Positions 24,601-34,826 of a DNA stretch of 42,301 nucleotides are shown here, in pieces (position 1 is the first letter of the stretch; every line of letters begins with the position of its first letter). The position numbers and the translations under genes were made by a program. The notes beneath the pieces are model-generated. The model saw only the letters and a program-made list of their open reading frames with translations. It was not told the origin of the DNA and ran no database searches. The DNA is taken from the NCBI GenBank assembly GCA_000708835.1, contig DF237650.1, positions 1 to 42,301 of the forward strand, in the 5' to 3' direction. Origin of the DNA: Klebsormidium nitens. Taxonomy: Eukaryota > Streptophyta > Klebsormidiophyceae > Klebsormidiales > Klebsormidiaceae.

Positions 24601-24857
24601 AGCATCCACCCCCCCACGAAGTCGAGGCTTCGACATCGCATAAAATAGAAACTAATAAAGAGGTAACGGTGGGGAACGGTGCGCATGACCATGTTTCCGG
24701 GGGTAACGGGCATGGAGAGTCGCACCAGAACGGCTCCGGGGGGGCAAACGTGACTGACAAAGTAGGGGGGCAGATCGAGGATGTTGTAGACGACCCTGAT
24801 CTAACTTTGGTTGCAGCCCGGGGCAAAGAGTCGGCCTCTCAAACGGGGAAGGAGTAG
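18632..24857 (+). CDS. RETICULATA-RELATED 5/6-like plastid protein (DUF399 + DUF3411)
   Basis: Ten exons, 18632-19354, 19768-19895, 20302-20620, 21034-21278, 21694-21918, 22303-22406, 22795-23111, 23588-23683, 24006-24122 and 24432-24857, join in phase to give 899 residues. Residues 1 to about 135 are rich in Ser, Ala and Arg like a plastid transit peptide. A twin-arginine hydrophobic segment follows ([18 protein letters not shown]139/R140), as in proteins sent to or through thylakoids. Next comes a ChaN-like DUF399 domain (about 215-520), with [32 protein letters not shown] and [19 protein letters not shown]. The RETICULATA DUF3411 domain follows (about 580-780): [40 protein letters not shown] and [16 protein letters not shown]. 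This fusion is known from Arabidopsis RER5 and RER6, linked to leaf and plastid development; the biochemical role is unknown. A Gly/His/acidic tail of about 115 residues ends the protein. The exon 5 donor was set at GTG|GTGAGT, giving RERWLADP. Confidence 0.9.
22719..22776. repeat. Imperfect TCATAA microsatellite in intron 6 of the RER-like gene
   Basis: Nine or so variants of TCATAA/TCATAG/CCATAA follow one another directly. The tract ends 18 bases before the acceptor of exon 7, so length changes could alter the branch point or pyrimidine tract of that intron. Confidence 0.8.
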
Positions 24858-26083
24858 CTCGATTGAGTTTTTTCTCCCAGGCTTGACCCGGATTGGATTT
24901 GCGTTGACGGTGTGCCGGCAGTGTCGACTGCATGGAGGCAACCGTTGTCTGCTTTGTGCTGAACTGCGCCGCTTACAAGCTTTTGCTCCAGCGATCAGCT
25001 TAGCTCTCAGACGTCTCAACAGCCTGACATTACCATTTGCAGAGCGTAAATCACAACAGAAGTACTTCCCAACGTCTCCAGAGAAGCACGCGTGCGGCCA
25101 TGTGTATATTGTACACTGATGCCAACACAATCTCGCCATCGGAGCATGCTTGCATGCTGTGCCGGGCATCTGAGCCCAGAGCCCAGGGGGTTCCGGTGGC
25201 CGATCATGCGATCGGACTGGAAGTCGTGTTGACGTTCGGACACCCAACATGCATGCACGGAATTGTTGGATCAGCGGCGCCATATGCGAAATTGCAGCTA
25301 TAGCGCTGGGCCGGCATACATGTGCAGCCACAGGCCGGCCATGCTCAGTCGTTAAACATGATGCACTATTTACCGCATGCTCCTCAAATCAGTAGCTGTC
25401 CCGAATTCGTAATTGAAGCTGATTGCAGGCTTTGTTGAAGCCCTTCAGACACCAGGCTTCCGTTCATGCGATTACCACGAATCTTTGTACTGAGGCTGCA
25501 TGCCGGCTAGGGGCGGCCTGTGTGCAATCCTTGACCGTACTAGCTATAGTGACTCGATTTATCAAACCAATAGTCACCTTGTCTCGAGCTGGGCACAGGT
25601 ATGACAGCTTCGACGTAACTAGCGCTGTATGCAATGAACCCTCAAGGTGCACATGGCACAATTGAATTATTCATGTACGGAACATTGCATGGGCTGTGCA
25701 AACGTGGAGCCTGCATAGGCTCGATGTCGGACAAGACCAAGCGCCTTCTTCAGTGGGAATGACAAGATTATTGACTGCAGAAGCTGGACTCTTAAGAAGT
25801 CAGCTAAATGTACGGGATATATAATCCCAAGTCTGCTGCACAGATACTCGTTGTCCTAGTTGCATTCCCTACCTGACAGCGCAAATCCACGCCAAGTCCA
25901 GGCCCCGCTCTCCGTGCAGTAAAATGTAACCATGGGCGAGATGTCCATTGACTCTCAGGGCCTATCTATACAGCATCTTTGCAGGCGCACCGCCCAGATG
26001 TTCTAAATCTAGCCGGCCCGCTGGATTCTTACTGGTACACGAGCCTATTCCTAAATAGAACCACTACACACTCGACCGCGGCA
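24858..26083. other. Convergent 3' spacer between RER-like and DnaJ genes
   Basis: No gene was recognised. The stretch contains GCATGCTTGCATGC at 25144 and CATGCATGCA at 25248. A palindromic GGGATATATAATCCC-like word is near 25814. Both genes must have their 3' UTRs here. Nothing else stands out. Confidence 0.6.
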
Positions 26084-29000
26084 CTACGTCGGCGCGCCGA
26101 GAGCGCGCCCGATCGCCGTTTTCTGCTCCGCGCTGAGCCGCGCCGGGAACTTTATGTCAAACTTGACCCGCAGGTTGCCCTTCTTCCCGGGCTCCTTGGC
26201 GATCGGCATCCCCTCCCGCGGCACCACCTTCTCTGTCGTTGGCGTAATCACCTCATTCGCGGGGATTGTGAGCGTCCGCCCGTCGAGCGTCTTCACCGAG
26301 ATCGTGTAGTCGCCAAGCGCCTGCGCGAGCGAGATCCGAAGCGTGGTGACGAGGTCGTTGCCGTCGCGCTTGAACGTCGGGTGCGGCTTCTCGTCGATGA
26401 TGAAGACGAGGTCGGCGGGGACGACGCCCGGCTGCTCGTTGCCCTTCTCGGGGAAGGTGATCTTGGTGCCCTTCTTCCACCCGGGCTTCACCTCGATCGT
26501 CAGGATCTCGTCCACTGTCATCGTCTTTCTGCAACAAGGAAGACGGGACTTGTCAAGATCCACTTCTTAGGAGGAGCCCGCGACTGACGGGGTCTTCGCT
26601 GGTGAAGAACGGCAAAGGCCACCGTACCCTCTTGGCTAATTGTGCAACTCTACTGTAAGGTTAGGTAAGACGCACAGTTCGGGTCCAACCAGCGGTATTG
26701 CAACGAGGGTTCCGCACAAGCTCCCAAGTCCAGTAGAACTGGCTCTTGCTCGGATCTCGTATCATTACACATTCCTGGCGATGATTCTCTACGGGTTATA
26801 ACGAGGGTTGATGCCAGATTATGGGGCCCAAGCCACTAAAGATTCAGGAAGCAGCTTTCACCACCATCGTCGATTTTCGCAAGATCTTTCTTTCGTCGCA
26901 TTCCAGAGTTTCTGCGCCTTCTTGCAAACAACCTGCTCGTCTAGACAAAATAAGCTGCTCGACACCCCCCACCGAGTACAGTAGATACCGTGTGCCCATC
27001 GACAAACGTTCACGGAAGCATAAGAGACGAGTATACTTTCTGCATCAGCCTAAGCTCTTGATGCTTGGACGATAGATTCTCTGACCAGAACCGCTTACTG
27101 CGGGTTTCTTTGTGCATCCGACTTTTGAGGATATGTCTCAGCAATGCCTGCTCAATCTGCTTCTATAGAGAGAATGAGCTTCGCGCTCAGCACAGCATCT
27201 TCTTTGTTTGTGTCACCATCTTGCAATCAGGTTCAGGTATTCCGTACCCGCTATGATAGCCAGAGTAACAAAGCTGCCCTTTGGAAAAGCCTCTGCCACC
27301 AACCTCACCGAGGTGTCTCATTGTAAACCCACGAACGATTCTCAAAGACAACCATGAAACGGCATAAGGAAACCAGCAGCCAGCGAAAGATCAGAGACTC
27401 ACCCAGAGGGGTCTGCGATTTGGCGAGAGATCTTCATTTTCCGCGTGGAGCCCGTGTACAGCTCCTCCAGCGAGCACTGCAGCTTGTTCTCCAGCGCCTG
27501 CGCCTTCTTTGGGCCCGGCGCCGGCCCCCCCCCACTGCCCCCCATCCCCCCAAACATGCTCTCCGGACCCATCCCCCCAAACCCGCCGAAATCCATTCCC
27601 CCCATGCTGCCCCCCCTTTGGGGCCCTCGCCGGTCACCCCCCATCGCTCCCATCCCGTGGCCCCCAAAACTGAATGGACTGGACCCCCCGAAAAATTCCG
27701 AAAAGATGTCCTCTGCGGCCCGGGGGGTGTACCGGAAGCTTGCGCCACCGGCCCCCCGCCGTTTTGGAACGGGCTCGGCCCCGCCCCTGGAGGGGGAACC
27801 CCCTTTAGGCCTTCCTCGCCATACTGGTCATAGACAGCTCGCTTTTGGGGGTCACTCAGCACCTGACAGAGAGCAGGCCGCGTTGAGTGCTGATTGGAGA
27901 CGTGCATTTAGCAAGAGATTGGGGTAAGAGGGGGAGTATGCAGGCTGTGTGCAGAGAGTCGAAGAAGGTAGCCTGAGCAAAGGTGCAGGAAAACTGATAC
28001 AAACCGTCATGAGGCTCTACTGAAAGGTCAGTGATGTGGATGAATCTACGAACTTGCACTCTGACAGAGCACATGTTCCGCGTGTGATTGAATCCCTGGT
28101 GAGAAACAGGTATGATTTACTTGCCAGCATTCAGCTTGGCCCTGGGGTCTGGACAAATCTCGAGCGGGCAGCCCACGTGAATGAAAATCAGTAGGACAGG
28201 ATGCCACTCTTGATGCAGACAAGTAAAGTGATGCAGACAAGTAAAGTGCACGCAGCAATCACAGCGCACTTGAGAAGTCGGCAATAACGAAGTGGCCGAA
28301 TCAGTGACCAAAGCTTTTCTGACGTAGCAAAACACAACCGGCGCAAATTGCTGCCTGAGGGAGACCGCCCCGCAACTTTTCGCGAGTTGATTGAGCCCGA
28401 ATTGACGGCGTCCTGCTCAACAATGCCGGAAACAAGACCCAAAAACAGGCCCATGGCAAAATATCAAAGCACGTCCACCCAAACGGCAGCACGTACCAGG
28501 TTATGCACACATGTGAGTGGTTGCAGACACTAAGGCACAGCTACAGATCGTTTCATGCCAGCGGGGAACAGAATGCATGGAAAACCCTAGATTCACCCTA
28601 AAACCAGACGTTCCATGGTGACAGCGCTGAACCAACTAGGAAGGTTGCAGTGCACAGGCCAATTGACAGCTTCCTCCTTCCGACCTTAGCTCTGCATGAA
28701 CCGAGGGCCATGCAAATCTCAACACGTGTGCATACCAACAGCCCTTTCCTTCGTAGATCGAAGAAATGGTTGAGCCTCCTGCTCCTGAGCTTCATCAACA
28801 AAACCAAAAGAGACAGCTTTTCTTACGATGTTCCCTACACTCTGGGAAGAGGCTTGCTGACATGCACGCAACAGCAAGCAAGCCCGCCAGCAAGCAAAGA
28901 TAAAAGCACAACAAGTCTTGTCAGCAATGAGGCTCCCTCCCAGTCGAATTTAAAACTAGCTAGTCACCCGCCCAGAGTCAATAGGTCCCTTCCCAAGCGG

Positions 29001-29717
29001 CAACATTGCTGCACTACTTTTTGCGGCCAGGCGGCCAGGAAAGCATAAGGCAGATTAGCAAATGACACAGTCAATAATGCAGACAGAATAATTTGGACAA
29101 GTGCAAACCAAAATATCAAGCCGAAGCTGGCGGTCATTGACCGCGAAGCATTACCATTTCTAAAGCTCCTGTTTCGCAGCACGATATCACAAAACTACTA
29201 CAAAACACAAAACATCTTACTCAACTAGAGTACAAGGAAAGTGCTCCAGAAAGCGGCAAAGTGCAAAAATTACCACATTCTCGGGCACTACCTTGAAAAA
29301 TCAAGGAATGAATGAATGAATGAATGAATCTTCGCCCGGTGCCGAGCAGCATGCAGCGTGCAAAGATGTACTAGTGACTCAGGAGGGAGGATGCAAAGAT
29401 ACTTACATCGTATGCCTCCGAGATCTGCTTAAACTTTGCCTCTGCAGCTGCCTTGTTATCCGGATTCTTATCTGCACAAACAGAGCGCTAGATGAGTTTG
29501 GGAGCTCTGTAACCCACATTAAAAGTTACACCGTGGCTCTGCGCAACTTGAGGGGATGTGAAGCCTCCTTGCTCAGAATCCACTGCAATCGAGATGATTC
29601 CAGCAGAGACCGCGTACCTGGGTGCCATTTCATGGCCATCTTCCGATAGGCCTTCTTAAGCTCATCTTCCGAGGCGGTCTTTGGAACTTTCAGCAGACTA
29701 TAATAATCAGCCCCCAT
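26084..29717 (-). CDS. Class B DnaJ/Hsp40 co-chaperone, with one apparent frameshift
   Basis: Exons in coding order are 29717-29618, 29471-29407, 27862-27403 and 26528-26084. The protein (about 356 residues if the frame is continuous) has an N-terminal J domain with H32-P33-D34 split by intron 1, a Gly/Phe/Met-rich linker ([22 protein letters not shown]), no cysteine-rich zinc finger, and two C-terminal substrate-binding beta domains ([52 protein letters not shown]). This is the DNAJB/Sis1 type, which delivers clients to cytosolic or nuclear Hsp70 and stimulates its ATPase. Exon 3 is 460 bases, where the flanking phases require one more. The frame breaks at a run of six C on the plus strand (27752-27757): [18 protein letters not shown] lies in one frame, and [18 protein letters not shown] onward in the next. 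All else is intact, so a homopolymer sequencing or assembly error is more likely than a dead gene. Confidence 0.85.
28211..28246. repeat. Perfect 18-base tandem duplication in DnaJ intron 2
   Basis: TGATGCAGACAAGTAAAG occurs twice head to tail (28211-28228 and 28229-28246). It lies in the 1.5-kb second intron of the DnaJ gene. It is a recent slippage-type duplication with no evident role. Confidence 0.9.
29307..29329. repeat. AATG tetranucleotide microsatellite
   Basis: Five perfect AATG units and part of a sixth lie in DnaJ intron 2, about 78 bases downstream of the exon 2 donor on the minus strand. Length polymorphism is likely. Confidence 0.9.
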
Positions 29718-30669
29718 CGTGACAGACTACGCCCTGGACGTACTCCTTTTCCTTAATAACGACGTCTCCTCGTCTTTTCTGATTGCGAAAAGCACCTACG
29801 CCGCACTTAATCAGATTTGTGATATTGCCTCTTCGTTCAAACGTTCAAGCACTCAGGGCTTCCCAAAAGGAGGCTCTAATGCGTTTCAACATTCAGGATC
29901 GGCAAACTTTCTTCGCCTCTCAGACTGGCCGCCTTTGTCTTGTCACCCTTGCCTCCCTCTCTCGAGTCATGTGCATTGTGCTAGAGCTGTAGCCTGTAGT
30001 CTGAAGAAGCCTCATTCAAAATGCTCAAGAAGGGTGCGCAGCGAATTAGGGCACTGGTTTTGAGCTCGCTGTTTGACTTCATCATGAAGAGGAGTCACCG
30101 GCTGGAAAGTTGTGCGCCCGACCAGCCTGTATACACCGGGTGGCCGGTGATCCCTATTATGGTACGCACCGTGCTTACTTGGCTAACTTTTGGGCTCGCC
30201 AACTCTGCAGATGAAGCTTCTGGAACAACCAGTTGTAATCACGGTAGGTACTGGAAAGCTACCGGCTAGTGAAAACCCCCCCGGGACGGTCACCAGGCCG
30301 GGACGGGCACCTCCCTGGCCCGCCTGGTCAAGATCGATCGACCGTCGATGAGTGGCTGGAAGCACATGCACCGTTCAATCTAGCGAACCCTAAGTCCTGG
30401 ACCGGACCAGGTTCGTTGCGGGGCCAGCTGGCAAAATGGCGCAGATCGAGGAGGAAGCAGAGCTCGGAGTCGAGGGGAATGCGCATTCTTTACAATTTCT
30501 TCCAGCCTGCCCCTTTGGTGATTTCCGTGAGGCATTTGCCAGGGTCTTGCAAAGTTTGAGCAGGAAGACAACGGCTGTGTTGCTGCGCTTTCTCGATTCC
30601 CCACCTCATTCAGAAAGGAGGCAGTAGTTGGACATTTTTGAACGTTGGACTCTACTTTGTGTGGCAGCT
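29718..30669. other. Divergent promoter spacer between DnaJ and DJ-1 copy A
   Basis: The 952 bases lie between two start codons pointing apart. No coding exon is supported. A minimal telo-box (AACCCTAA) lies at 30386-30393. No perfect heat-shock element of the GAAnnTTCnnGAA kind was found by eye. The DJ-1 gene may have a longer 5' UTR here; the chosen ATG is the first one that gives the family N-terminus. Confidence 0.55.
30386..30393 (+). promoter_or_regulatory. Minimal telo-box AACCCTAA
   Basis: AACCCTAA lies in the divergent spacer, 277 bases upstream of the DJ-1 copy A start codon. In plants such motifs are found in promoters of growth-related genes. One eight-base match carries little weight alone. 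Confidence 0.25.
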
Positions 30670-33414
30670 ATGACAAAGTCCGTGTTGATCCTCTCAACCT
30701 CCCGTGAGAAGCTGCCTGTTGGAAATGGTGACAAAAAGCTAGGGGCCTTGTGGTGAGCTTTTCTTCTTGTCTTATCATGTGGGGCTGTTTGTCAGTCACC
30801 ACAAGCACCAGTCCATAATTGCCTGGGCAGTGCATTGCTTTCCCCTCTGCCGAGTTCCAGCCCTCTTCTAAAGGGTTCTCAGCGACACGGGTTTTACACT
30901 GTGCAGGAACCTAGTGCATGCGTGAAGTTCATGAAGTCGTTATCTTGATTGGAGATGTCATCTTTGACAGTGAGCTGCTCATCTTGCCGTTGTGTGGAAA
31001 CTGTCTCTTGGCTGACTGAATGCCGGTCAACCCCAGTGGTATTTGTCCTCTATTGGACAGTAATTGTCTGCCTCCACACTTATTGCTTACTGCAGAGGTG
31101 TATATCTGTGCATCTCAGGTTGGAGGAGCTGGCGGCTCCCTACTTTGTTCTAACGGAGGCTGGCTTTGACGTCACGGTTGCATCTGTGAAGGGTGGCAAG
31201 ATTCCCGTAGGTACGTCGTGATCCTTTTTGAGCAGTTGACCATGTTTCAGCAGGTCATTGCCCCACGTCGCCAGAGGTTAACGAGGCTTCTGAGAGCTGC
31301 CCTTCCAGCGAGAGGACCCCTGCAAAGACGCCTTGCGACACAGTGCTTGCAATTTGGTGTCAGCATTGCCAGGATTACTTGCACGAGTCCGCTTTCAAAC
31401 TTATGTAACTGGTCATCCTTGTTCTTGCAGATCCAAACAGCCTTTCAGAGGGTTTCAAGACTCCCGATTGTGAAAAGTTTCTTGGCAATGGTGAGTTGGA
31501 GCTTTATTGAAGTAAGATTGGTTGAATTCTGACTTCTGGTTCTTGGACATTCCAGGGCTCAGAGAGGTTGCGATGTCGTTTTTCATGAATGTTGGTATGT
31601 GCTGTGCCAGTCCGTTTGCTGGAGGGCCTTGCAATCAAGCATAACGGCCTTTTGCACTAGCCTGATGCTTTGCTTTTACATCCTAGTGGCATCTTGAATG
31701 TGTAAGCAAGGTACAGCCTGCAATCAGGAGCCATCTCTGGCTGATGATCGTGTACTTTGTGCCTGTTGACAGGTTACAGACATCACTGTTGGTTTTCTTG
31801 TAGAAAATAATCAGAGATAACTGACAGATATACAGACATTTGAAGTACGGTTTGTGGTTGCATCGCTCAGTACCTCTTTTGGATCTATGCAGAGAAGACG
31901 AAGAAGCTCATTGAGGAGTCAATCGCACTCAAGGATCTCGACAAGACCTTTGATGCAGTGTTTCTGCCAGGTACGTCTTATTTATCCGATTTTACACAGA
32001 GCTTAACTTTTGAGTACCTTCCCTGCTCTCTGAACTCTCATCACGCAAGGGCAGGCTTAATGGAGCAACCAACTGTCCACGGTGCCTGTTTGTATCTCAA
32101 AGGTCAGAATTCTTTTCTTGTGGAATTTTAAGGAAGCGGTCATGAATTCTAACATCTGAAGCTCAGTTTTGGGCACCAATCGCTTTGTCTTGCAGTCAGC
32201 TAGACCCTTTCCTTGCACTGCTTTTCTTCCTCTTCTTCCTCAGCCTGTGTTGTCAGGCAACTGGTGAGTAGAGTCAGGCAACCTGTTGTCTTTGCAGGTG
32301 GTCACGGTGCTTGCTATGACCTGAACACGGACCCGAATGTGATTGCCCTTCTGGAGAAGCAGTGGGCGGCAGGTGGGGTGATTGGTGCCGTGTGCCACGG
32401 ACCCGCAGGCCTCATCAAGCCGCAGCAGCACAGCGGCGACCCCATTGTCAAGGGCAAGAAGGTGGGGCGTGGGTCCTATCCTTGTTCAGAATTTTTTGAT
32501 CTCTGAACTCCAAGACCTCTGAACTCTGGACTCTGAGATATCTGGAAGCGATGGTATACAATCGCGATGGTTGAAGCTGAACGCTTGTCGTTGGGGGTTC
32601 AAAAATCGATTCCTAGCTGCTTCATTCGTAGAACCAACTCGAGAGGTGAAGTCAGATTGTCCCCTGGAGGTCTGCTTCGGGTCCTTTGACAGATACCGTG
32701 ACCCGTTGGCCCGACAATTGCTCATTACGAAGTGACTTATTCGATCCTGCCCCTCAAGGGCTGACCGCCCCAGTTTGTACTTATTGGCTTGTAGTCTAAT
32801 TATTCGGTCTTCGTTTATGGAACCTGAATTCATTGAGATTGCTCCGAGGTCTGCCCAATCATTTGCTCAGCATTGGCCTGTTCCGTATGTCAATGCTCAA
32901 GAGTCAATGAGATGACCCCTTCATAAGCTGGATTAGTGTTGTGCTCTCTTCAGGTGACGGGCTTCAGCAATTCGGAGGAGGCTGCGGTTGGAATGACCGA
33001 CGAAGTTCCCTTCTTGCTGGAGGACGCACTGAAGGAGCAGGGCGGGATCTTCTCGGCAGGGCCAGATTGGGTAAGCCTCTTCGAGTCAAGCAGATTCGAT
33101 GCGTGTCGGCCTGTTGATTTTCAGTAGATGGTAGCGCGTGTTATGTTGCACTCACCCGTCGTGCTCATGTTGACAAAAGAGCTGCAAAAGACAGCCTCCA
33201 TTTGTAGTCATGTTGGGGGATTTTACTGAACGACGTCTAACGTCCTTCCTCTTTATTCGAGGGGCTCGCTTTTTCAATGGTGGGCTCTGATGTTGAACTT
33301 TTGTGTTATTTACAGGGGCCGTATGCTGTTGCCGACGGCAACCTGATCACTGGTCAGAATCCTGCCAGTTCGTCTGAGGTGGCTAAGCTGATTGTGAAAG
33401 CCTTGTCGACTTAG
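30670..33414 (+). CDS. DJ-1/PfpI-family (Hsp31/glyoxalase III-like) protein, copy A
   Basis: Eight exons, 30670-30752, 31119-31210, 31431-31490, 31556-31594, 31893-31970, 32298-32461, 32954-33070 and 33316-33414, join in phase to give 243 residues. The opening MTKSVLILSTS is the first beta strand of the fold. LEELAAPYFVLTEAGF, VASVKGGKIPVDPNSL, AVFLPGGHG, GAVCHGPAGLI, VTGFSNSEEAAVG and LITGQNPASSSEVA match the type 1 glutamine-amidotransferase-like branch that includes yeast Hsp31 and bacterial HchA-like enzymes. These detoxify methylglyoxal or repair glycated proteins and can act as chaperones. The nucleophile is C150 in the elbow, followed by H151. C123 after GGHGA is an extra cysteine that copy B lacks. 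A 39-base exon (31556-31594) adds 13 residues (GLREVAMSFFMNV) absent from copy B; it is symmetric in phase and could be skipped without breaking the frame. There is no obvious signal peptide, so it is probably cytosolic. The exact reaction is inference. Confidence 0.9.
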
Positions 33415-34826
33415 ACAGGTTGAATTGCACGAATCTTTTCGAAGCGCTTTGGTGTCGAGGTCTTTTGGTCAACTCGACAATCAAGCACGGCTCGGGCAGC
33501 CGCAATTTTACCGGTTTTGAGAATAAGCAATAATCAGTCAGGTCCTCTTCCCTTCATAGCAGCGGCCCGGTTGACAGCAGAGACTTCCGGTTGCATTTTC
33601 GTAAACAGCTGTGGTAGGACTGGTCTATATTGATTGCAATGCCGTACTTTAAGACGGCACGTTAGCAGAGTGCCGGGAACCGTGCGCAATAGGACAACCA
33701 AACGTCTCACAACCATGTGACGGTGCAGAAAAGGTATGGATGGCTTCGTTCAGCATACCGGCACGCATGTGTGCTGGGATGTGTGCATAAAAACAGACAC
33801 CAACAGGTAGATGCCACATATGCATGCATTGTAACGGGACACAACAGGCATCTCACATGACCGCTGCCGCCGTTTACTCGTTTTCTGCTTGCACATGCCA
33901 ATAGCTAGCTTTGGTCAAAAACATGTTCAAAGCGCCTTCAATGAATGTGTGCAGAAGTTGCAATTGGCATTGGCATGAATGTAGCTTCTGAGGTTCATCT
34001 GTGTAGCGAAGCTTGCAGTATACTCCGGCCCGCATGGAATCTTTGAATCTATTTATATATTTTTAAGTGGTCAAACGCAGGATGGCGTGCAGCATCCATT
34101 GCTCGGGGGGTCCAATTACATGCAAGCTAGTGCATGCCAACATGGTCCAATGATCAATATCTCCGGGGCAGATCTTACTGAACGCGCGCCGGGGCCAGCG
34201 CTGAGTGCGTCTTTTCTGACATGCATGAGGAGCTCCCGTCGAACTTGTGCACTTGCCAAAGTCTGCTAGCTGCTTTGGCCTCGCTTGCCTCCGACGCTTT
34301 GGAACTCTCCAACATCTGCCTTCTGCGTGCATGAGATGCGTGAGTGTGCTTAGGAGAGACACATGCTAATGGGGAGCCCTCGAAGCCGTACAATTCGTGG
34401 TATTTACAAAGACGACCGTCATTTTGACGTCCTGCCAATGATGAAACAGCATGACCGATCATGATCGTGCATGAGAGGGCTGATCCTGATTTGGCGGTGA
34501 CTGTACGGATCTGACGCACTGCGCATGGTGCTGAAAGAATCTCGAAAACACAAACCTTCGCTTCGAAGCATCAAAAGTCGTTCGAGCTTGCAGAGTGTTC
34601 TTGATTCTGCATCGCAGGCCTATGACTCCGCACAAACAGCAAAGGATCAAGCGCGCTTTCTCCATTCGCCTTTTCTTTCCTTATCATCCGCCCCTCGCTC
34701 CTGAGTAAGACGCGCCGCTCTTCTTAGTGAAGAAACAGCGTTCGAGAGGAGCGCTTTGGCCGCCGGCAGCGCTTGCTTTCGAAAAGGGAAGAACAGGGAT
34801 AGCCGCACAGAAATTCACCTGCCAGG
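33415..34826. other. Spacer between the two DJ-1 copies
   Basis: No gene was recognised. CATGCATG-type palindromes occur at 33820-33829 and 34220-34227, and an AT-rich TATTTATATATTTTTAAG stretch is near 34051. The promoter of copy B should be in the last few hundred bases. No remnant of a third DJ-1 copy was seen. Confidence 0.55.

Noticed and set aside
25979-26587. 202-codon plus-strand frame over the last DnaJ exon
   Set aside because: The minus strand encodes the conserved Hsp40 C-terminal domain over the same bases; the plus frame has no recognisable family.
27663-27900. A hidden intron in DnaJ exon 3 to explain the frame change
   Set aside because: There is no suitable donor and acceptor around the run of C, and the protein on both sides is contiguous with family members. 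One missing base explains it better.
32590-32615. Possible tRNA B-box (GGGGTTCAAAAATCGATTCC)
   Set aside because: The spacing does not fit GGTTCRANNCC and no A-box or cloverleaf surrounds it.
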